A stretch of 9,046 nucleotides of DNA from an uncultured Oscillospiraceae bacterium (GTDB taxonomy: Bacteria > Bacillota > Clostridia > Oscillospirales > Acutalibacteraceae): positions 1-9,046 of the forward strand of contig URDW01000085.1 of the NCBI GenBank assembly GCA_900546735.1. Direction: 5' to 3'. The notes below the pieces were generated by a model that ran no database searches, had not been told where the DNA came from, and worked only from the letters and a program-made list of their open reading frames with translations. Of the stretch, positions 5,519-9,046 are shown one piece after another (the stretch's first letter is position 1; the number at the start of each line of letters is the position of its first letter). The position numbers and the translations under genes were made by a program.

Positions 5519-7498
5519 ATGCGAATCGTTGATTTACTCAACCCCTGCGCCATCGAGCTGAAGACGGCTGCCCCGGACAAGGCAGCGGCGATCGACAAGC
5601 TGGTAGCGCTCCATGAAAAAGCAGGCGACCTGACCGACACGGCCGCCTACAAAGAAGCCATCCTTGCGCGCGAGGCGCAGGGCACCACGGCCATCGGCGA
5701 GGGCATCGCCGTGCCGCACGCCAAGTGCGGCGCCGTGAAAAAACCGTCGCTTTCGGCCATGACCGTGCCGGGCGGCGTGGACTACGGTGCACCGGACGGC
5801 AAGCCGTCTGACCTGCTCTTTATGATCGCCGCACCGATGGACGGCGACGTGCACCTGGAAATTCTGGCCCGCCTGATGACGATGCTGATGGATGCGGACT
5901 TTACGGCAGCCCTGCGCGCGGCCGAAACGCCCGAACAGTTCCTGGCCGTGATCGACAAGGCCGAAAAGGAAAAGTACGACGAAAAGCCCGCCGAGGCGCC
6001 GGCCAAAACCGGTTACCGCATTCTGGCCGTCACGGCCTGCCCCACCGGCATCGCGCATACCTATATGGCGGCTGAGGCGCTGGAAAAAGCCGGCGAAAAG
6101 CTGGGCTATGCCCTGAAGGCCGAGACCGACGGCTCCGGCGGCGTAAAGAACCGCCTGACCCGGGAAGAGATCGAAGCGGCAGACGGCATCATCGTGGCCG
6201 CCGACAAAAACGTGGAAATGGCTCGTTTTGACGGCAAAAGGGTGCTGAAAACCTCTGTTTCGTCCGGCATCAATAAGCCGGAAGAGCTTGTGAACAAAAT
6301 CATGGACGGCAGCGTGCCCGTGTACCACCACGAGGGCGGCTCGTCCGAAGCGGCCTACAGCGAGGAAAAAGAGAGCTTCGGCCGCCAGATCTACAAACAC
6401 CTGATGAACGGCGTTTCCCACATGCTGCCGTTCGTAGTCGGCGGCGGTGTGCTGATCGCGCTCGGCTTTTTGATCGATACGATCGCCGGCACGCCTGCCG
6501 GCCCCACCCTTGGCTACACGAACCCGGTCGCAGCCATTGTGTTCTGGATCGGTAAAGCCGCGTTTGCGCTGATGCTGCCTGTTTTGGCCGCGTACATCGC
6601 GCAGTCCATTGCCGACCGGCCCGGTCTGCTGCCCGGTTTTGTCGGCGGCGTGTTCGCCTCCAGCGGCTACACGTTCAGCAGCCTGCTTGAAAACCAGAAC
6701 CTTGTCGGCGACGGCACGGCGGTTTCCGGCTTCCTCGGCGCTCTGATCGCCGGTTTTGTCGCCGGTCTCATCATGCTGGCGCTCAAAAAGATCTTTTCGT
6801 TCCTGCCGAAGAGCATGGACGGCGTTAAACCCGTGTTCCTGTACCCGGTGTTCGGCACGGTACTGATGGGCCTGTTCATGTGCCTCATCAACCCGATCAT
6901 CGGCCTGATCAACACCGGCCTTTCCAACGGCCTGACGGCGCTCGGCGAAACCAGCCGTCTGCTGCTTTCCGTCGTTCTGGCGGCCATGATGGCCATTGAT
7001 ATGGGCGGCCCGTTCAACAAGGCGGCCTATGTGTTCGGCACGGCCATGCTGACGGATGCCACAACGGCCAACGACTGGACGATGGCGGCCGTTCTGATCG
7101 GCGGCATGGTGCCCCCGATCGCGATCGCCCTGGCCACCACTTTCTTCAAAAACAGATGGACCGATGAAGAGCTCAAGAGCGGCCCGGTCAACTACGTCAT
7201 GGGTCTTTGCTTCATCACCGAAGGCGCCATCCCTTACGCGGCGTCCGACCCGATTCGCGTCATCCCCAGCTGCATGGTCGGCTCGGCGGTCGCCGGCGCT
7301 GTCTCGGCACTGTTCGGCTGCTCCTGCCCGGCGCCCCACGGCGGCATCTTCGTGTTCCCGGTCGTGGACAATGTGCTCGGCTTCATCGTGGCGCTTGTCG
7401 CCGGTTCCGTTGTCGGCGCACTGATGCTGGCGCTTCTGAAAAAGAAAAGAACCGACGCCCCGGTCGCCAAAAAGGCCAAAAAAGCCAAGGCAAAATAA
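5519..7498 (+). CDS. fruA: fructose PTS enzyme II, EIIABC in one chain
   Basis: This 659-residue membrane protein imports fructose and phosphorylates it to fructose 1-phosphate. Domains run EIIA-EIIB-EIIC, the arrangement usual in Firmicutes. EIIA spans about 1-150, with His67 in GIAVPHAK as the phosphate acceptor from HPr. EIIB spans about 165-265, with Cys174 in VTACPTGIAHTYMAAEAL. EIIC spans about 290-640, starting HLMNGVSHMLPFVVGGG. It carries DRPGLLPGFVGG, IDMGGPFNKAAYVFG, ITEGAIPYAASDP and CPAPHGG, all marks of the fructose EIIC with several membrane segments. A lysine/alanine-rich tail (KKAKKAKAK) ends the protein on what should be the cytosolic side. I start at 5519 because AAAAGGAGAG (5504-5513) precedes that ATG; the in-frame alternative at 5492 would put the ribosome binding site inside the gene. 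It follows fruK by 35 bases in the same transcript. Confidence 0.95.
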   Translation: MRIVDLLNPCAIELKTAAPDKAAAIDKLVALHEKAGDLTDTAAYKEAILAREAQGTTAIGEGIAVPHAKCGAVKKPSLSAMTVPGGVDYGAPDGKPSDLLFMIAAPMDGDVHLEILARLMTMLMDADFTAALRAAETPEQFLAVIDKAEKEKYDEKPAEAPAKTGYRILAVTACPTGIAHTYMAAEALEKAGEKLGYALKAETDGSGGVKNRLTREEIEAADGIIVAADKNVEMARFDGKRVLKTSVSSGINKPEELVNKIMDGSVPVYHHEGGSSEAAYSEEKESFGRQIYKHLMNGVSHMLPFVVGGGVLIALGFLIDTIAGTPAGPTLGYTNPVAAIVFWIGKAAFALMLPVLAAYIAQSIADRPGLLPGFVGGVFASSGYTFSSLLENQNLVGDGTAVSGFLGALIAGFVAGLIMLALKKIFSFLPKSMDGVKPVFLYPVFGTVLMGLFMCLINPIIGLINTGLSNGLTALGETSRLLLSVVLAAMMAIDMGGPFNKAAYVFGTAMLTDATTANDWTMAAVLIGGMVPPIAIALATTFFKNRWTDEELKSGPVNYVMGLCFITEGAIPYAASDPIRVIPSCMVGSAVAGAVSALFGCSCPAPHGGIFVFPVVDNVLGFIVALVAGSVVGALMLALLKKKRTDAPVAKKAKKAKAK

Positions 7499-7514
7499 GT
7501 CTGCTCGTGAATGT

Positions 7515-7556
7515 GCCTGCCGCACGCACTGTGCGGCAGGCTGCCGATAATTTTAT
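7515..7556 (+). promoter_or_regulatory. overlapping hairpins between fruA and ptsH
   Basis: GCCTGCCGCAC (7515-7525) pairs perfectly with GTGCGGCAGGC (7531-7541). The alternative CGGCA-GGC-TGCCG (7534-7546) uses part of the same right arm and is followed by ATAATTTTATTT. The first stem has no U-tract directly behind it. The second is small but closer to a terminator. The pair could tune how much of the transcript continues into ptsHI, or simply protect the 3' end of the fruA message. Confidence 0.45.
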
Positions 7557-7583
7557 TTGAAACTGAAAGAGGGAAAAAATCGT

Positions 7584-7847
7584 ATGGTACAGAAAACAAC
7601 GAAAATCGTCGATAAAATGGGCTTTCACATGCGCCCGGCAAACCTGTTCGTGGCCGAAATGACCAAGTACAAATCGAACATCACCATTGACTTCGGCGGC
7701 AAAGAGATCAATGGCAAAAGCATCATGAACATCATGGCGGCCTGCCTGAAGTACGGCTCCGAGATCACCATCCGCTGCGACGGTGAGGACGAGCAGGCCA
7801 TGCTCGACAAGGCCGTGTCCATGATCGAAAACGGCCTCGATGATTAA
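7584..7847 (+). CDS. ptsH: HPr phosphocarrier protein
   Basis: The product is 87 residues, the usual HPr length. It carries phosphate from EI to the EIIA domain of FruA in the cytosol. His15, the catalytic site, lies in KMGFHMRPAN. The family consensus here is G-L-H-A-R-P-A, so Phe14 and Met16 are unusual neighbours. Ser46 lies in NGKSIMNIMA, the site phosphorylated by HPr kinase/phosphorylase in Gram-positive bacteria, so a role in catabolite control is likely. I choose ATG 7584 because AAAGAGGG (7566-7573) precedes it by about ten bases; the TTG at 7557 would add nine residues foreign to HPr. The gene overlaps the ptsI start by eight bases, which points to coupled translation. A fructose-induced HPr (FPr-like role) or the only general HPr of the cell are both possible. 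Confidence 0.95.
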   Translation: MVQKTTKIVDKMGFHMRPANLFVAEMTKYKSNITIDFGGKEINGKSIMNIMAACLKYGSEITIRCDGEDEQAMLDKAVSMIENGLDD

Positions 7848-8999
7848 GCTGAAGGGCGCCGGCGTGTCTGCCGGCTACGGCATTGGCCGCGCCGTGGTGG
7901 TCAGGCAGGCGGATCTGGATTATTCCGCCCGCGCGTTTACCACGGCGGATGAGGAAAAAGCGCGTCTTGCCGATGCGGCCGGCCGCTACCGCACCGAAAC
8001 AAGGGCGCTCGCCGACCGGCTCAAAGAGGAGGCCGGCGGCAAAAACGCCGAAATTTTAGAGGGCCACCTGGCTATGCTGGACGACCCGTTCATGCTTGGC
8101 CAGATGAACGAGAACATTGACGGCGGGCAGACGGCGGAGGCCGCTGTGGACGCCGTTTGCACCATGTTTTACCAAATGTTCGCTTCGGCCGACGATGCGC
8201 TGCTGCGCCAGCGCGCCACCGACGTGAACGACATCAAAACCAGCCTTCTGCAGCTGCTGCTCGGCGTAAAAACGGTCGATCTGGCCGCAGTAGAACCCGG
8301 CAGCGTGCTGGTGGCTGCGGATTTTACCCCGTCCATGACCTCTGCCATGAACCGCAAAAACACCGTGGCCATGGTGGCCGAAACGGGCGGCGTCACCTCG
8401 CACTCCGCCATTTTGGCGCGCGCGTTTGAAATGCCGGCCGTGCTCAGCGCCGCCGGTGCGTGTACGCAGATCCACGACGGCGACCTGGTCATCGCCGACG
8501 GCTTTTCGGGCGATCTGTTTATTGCGCCGGACGAGGAGACGGTGGAAGCCTACCGGCAGAAGCAGGCGGAATACAGCAAAGAAAAAGCCCTGCTCGACGT
8601 GTACCGCACCCGCCCCACCGTAACAAAAAGCGGCGTGCACCGCAGCGTGTATGCCAACATCGGTTCGCCGGCCGAGGCGCAGGTCGCGCTGGAGTCTTCG
8701 GCCGAGGGCATCGGCCTTTTCCGTACGGAATTTTTGTTTATGGACCGCCCGTCCCTGCCGGACGAGGAGGAACAGTACAAGGCGTATGCCGAGGTGGCCG
8801 AGGCCATGGCCGGCAAAGAGGTCATCATCCGCACGCTCGACGTGGGCGGCGACAAGGACATCCCTTACCTGCAAATGGAAAAAGAGGAAAACCCGTTTCT
8901 CGGCTGCCGCGCCATCCGCTACTGCTTAATGCACCCGGAGGTGTTCAAGGTGCAGCTGCGCGCCCTGCTGCGTGCGGCGTGCTGCGGGCGCATCAAGAT
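7840..8999 (+). CDS. ptsI: PTS enzyme I, 3' end missing
   Basis: EI autophosphorylates with PEP and passes the phosphate to HPr. The ATG at 7840 overlaps the end of ptsH (ATGATTAA). The reading frame is open to the end of the genomic sequence, about 387 of the usual 540-575 residues. Visible parts are MIKLKGAGVSAGYGIGRA at the N-end and a charged helical HPr-binding region (about 35-145). The phosphohistidine loop ETGGVTSHSAILARAFEMPAV has His188 as the active site. The start of the PEP-binding barrel shows IGLFRTEFLFMDRP (Arg295), IIRTLDVGGDKDIPY (Arg331) and NPFLGCRAIRYCLMHPE. The barrel's C-terminal half, including the later metal-binding and catalytic cysteine region, is missing because the contig ends. 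Bases from 9000 on are adapter, so the residues they encode are not part of the protein. Confidence 0.95.
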
Positions 9000-9046
9000 C
9001 TGTCTCTTATACACATCTCCGAGCCCACGAGACACTGAGCGATCTC
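9000..9046. other. Illumina Nextera adapter read-through, not genomic
   Basis: CTGTCTCTTATACACATCT (9000-9018) is the complement of the 19-base Tn5 mosaic end used in Nextera kits. It is followed by CCGAGCCCACGAGAC (9019-9033), the rest of the read-2 adapter. An 8-base index, ACTGAGCG (9034-9041), comes next, then ATCTC, the first bases of the P7 end. The C at 9000 may be either genomic or adapter. In one reading frame this stretch encodes SLIHISEPTR, a peptide known from contaminated protein entries. Confidence 0.98.

Noticed and set aside
5534..7525. Minus-strand ORF of 663 codons opposite fruA
   Set aside because: It is the antisense shadow of a GC-rich gene; the composition (Gly/Arg/His/Gln-rich) resembles no protein family and the plus strand has full EIIABC motifs.
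9000..9018. Tn5/IS50 mosaic end suggesting a transposon insertion
   Set aside because: It is followed directly by the Nextera read-2 adapter, an index and P7 bases, so it is library adapter and not a natural element.
8460..9038. Plus-strand ORF of 192 codons inside ptsI
   Set aside because: It is a shadow of ptsI in another frame and ends in SLIHISEPTRH, which is translated Nextera adapter.
1..9046. CRISPR array, tRNA, rRNA, phage or insertion sequence genes
   Set aside because: I saw no regularly spaced repeats, no cloverleaf sequence and no transposase or integrase motifs on either strand.

Overview
The window looks like one contig end from a GC-rich, anaerobic low-G+C-phylum relative (Bacillota, class Clostridia; an Oscillospiraceae-type gut bacterium is my best guess). 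The basis is the Firmicutes-style fructose PTS (EIIABC in one chain, a DeoR-type FruR, and an HPr that keeps the Ser46 regulatory site), strong AGGAGG-type ribosome binding sites, short intergenic gaps and GC-rich third codon positions. The genus cannot be fixed from the sequence alone.

Layout. (1) 1-603: the 3' end of a plus-strand gene for a protein with a DxDxDG calcium-loop-like motif. (2) 604-750: a terminator region containing a strong bidirectional hairpin. (3) 751-1422, minus strand: a Cro/CI-type HTH protein fused to four membrane segments. Its promoter is near-consensus, two CTCTAC palindromes lie upstream of it, and its leader can fold two mutually exclusive ways. (4) 1733-2608: a Cof-type HAD sugar-phosphate phosphatase with its own likely extended -10 promoter. 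(5) 2727-3437: a YhhN/TMEM86-type membrane protein, followed by a clear terminator at 3488-3525. (6) 3438-3813: a regulatory region with a strong promoter and repeated CCGGTCAAAACCGGTCA-like elements. (7) 3814 onward: a fructose operon in the order fruR, fruK, fruA (EIIA-EIIB-EIIC), ptsH, ptsI. The ptsI gene is cut off at the contig end. (8) 9000-9046: not genomic DNA; it is Illumina Nextera adapter read-through.

How the genes work together. EI (ptsI) takes phosphate from PEP and passes it to HPr (ptsH, His15), then to the EIIA domain (His67) and the EIIB domain (Cys174) of FruA. The EIIC domain imports fructose as fructose 1-phosphate. FruK phosphorylates this to fructose 1,6-bisphosphate, which enters glycolysis. 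FruR is the likely local regulator, probably sensing a fructose phosphate and binding the repeated elements around the promoter at 3759-3787. One operon therefore encodes the whole chain from PEP to fructose 1,6-bisphosphate, including the normally shared PTS enzymes. Most of the window is a conventional metabolic locus. The less ordinary signals are regulatory: the leader and operators of the HTH-membrane gene, the repeated fru elements, and the overlapping hairpins before ptsH.
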